Below are positions 14,318 through 14,318 of a DNA stretch of 14,318 nt, piece after piece; the stretch's first letter is position 1, and every line of letters starts with the position of its first letter. The stretch is from positions 1 to 14,318 of the forward strand of contig JAISLM010000132.1 in NCBI GenBank assembly GCA_031290855.1. The letters are read 5' to 3'. A program made the translations under genes and the position numbers. The notes beneath the pieces are model-generated. The model saw only the letters and a list, made by a program, of their open reading frames with translations, had not been told where the DNA came from and made no database searches. Source of the DNA: Spirochaetaceae bacterium (GTDB lineage Bacteria; Spirochaetota; Spirochaetia; Treponematales; Breznakiellaceae).

Positions 14318-14318
14318 G

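Noticed and set aside
1..14318. CRISPR array, tRNA or rRNA genes
   Set aside because: No regularly spaced direct repeats, no cloverleaf-like CCA-adjacent arms and no rRNA-like stretches were noticed when reading both strands; a tRNA or Rfam scan was not possible here.

Overview
The window carries an anaerobic amino-acid fermentation operon on the minus strand, followed by a stretch rich in repeats and broken insertion sequences that holds two further genes. The organism is most likely a host- or gut-associated anaerobe with strong Shine-Dalgarno sites and moderately high GC. The lipoprotein-like TIG/transglutaminase gene and the palindrome-littered intergenic DNA make me think of a Treponema-like spirochaete, but this is a weak guess; a clostridial or synergistetes-like amino-acid fermenter is not excluded.

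Region 1 (about 349-8673, minus strand) is one transcription unit in the order ord, ortA, ortB, oraS, oraE, glmL-like, nhaC. A good promoter lies just upstream of ord, and four of the junctions overlap. The products form the reductively balanced ornithine breakdown route. D-ornithine is rearranged by the adenosylcobalamin/PLP aminomutase OraSE to 2,4-diaminopentanoate. Ord oxidatively deaminates this to 2-amino-4-oxopentanoate, and OrtAB cleaves that thiolytically with CoA to alanine and acetyl-CoA. The MutL/GlmL-type ATPase probably reactivates the B12 enzyme. The NhaC-family carrier probably handles ion or substrate exchange. The ornithine racemase (orr) needed to make D-ornithine is not in the window.

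Region 2 (about 8611-9331) is non-coding: the ord promoter, an AT-rich stretch, a 13-bp palindrome, the first copy of a roughly 145-bp dispersed repeat, and hairpins. Region 3 (9332-10780) is gltD, a glutamate synthase small-subunit-type flavoprotein without gltB beside it. A second copy of the palindrome sits in its leader and happens to extend the reading frame.

Region 4 (about 10860-11868) is a graveyard: a frameshifted ISAs1-like transposase N-terminus on the plus strand, a degenerate coding stretch on the minus strand, and palindromes. Region 5 (11869-13548) encodes a predicted exported or lipid-anchored protein with two TIG/IPT-like domains and a transglutaminase-like domain whose catalytic Cys position is Thr.

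Region 6 (about 13549-14318) holds a small frameshifted transposase-like remnant (IS110-like start), the second copy of the 145-bp repeat directly next to it, a dense series of four hairpins, and the 3' end of a minus-strand gene that runs off the right edge.
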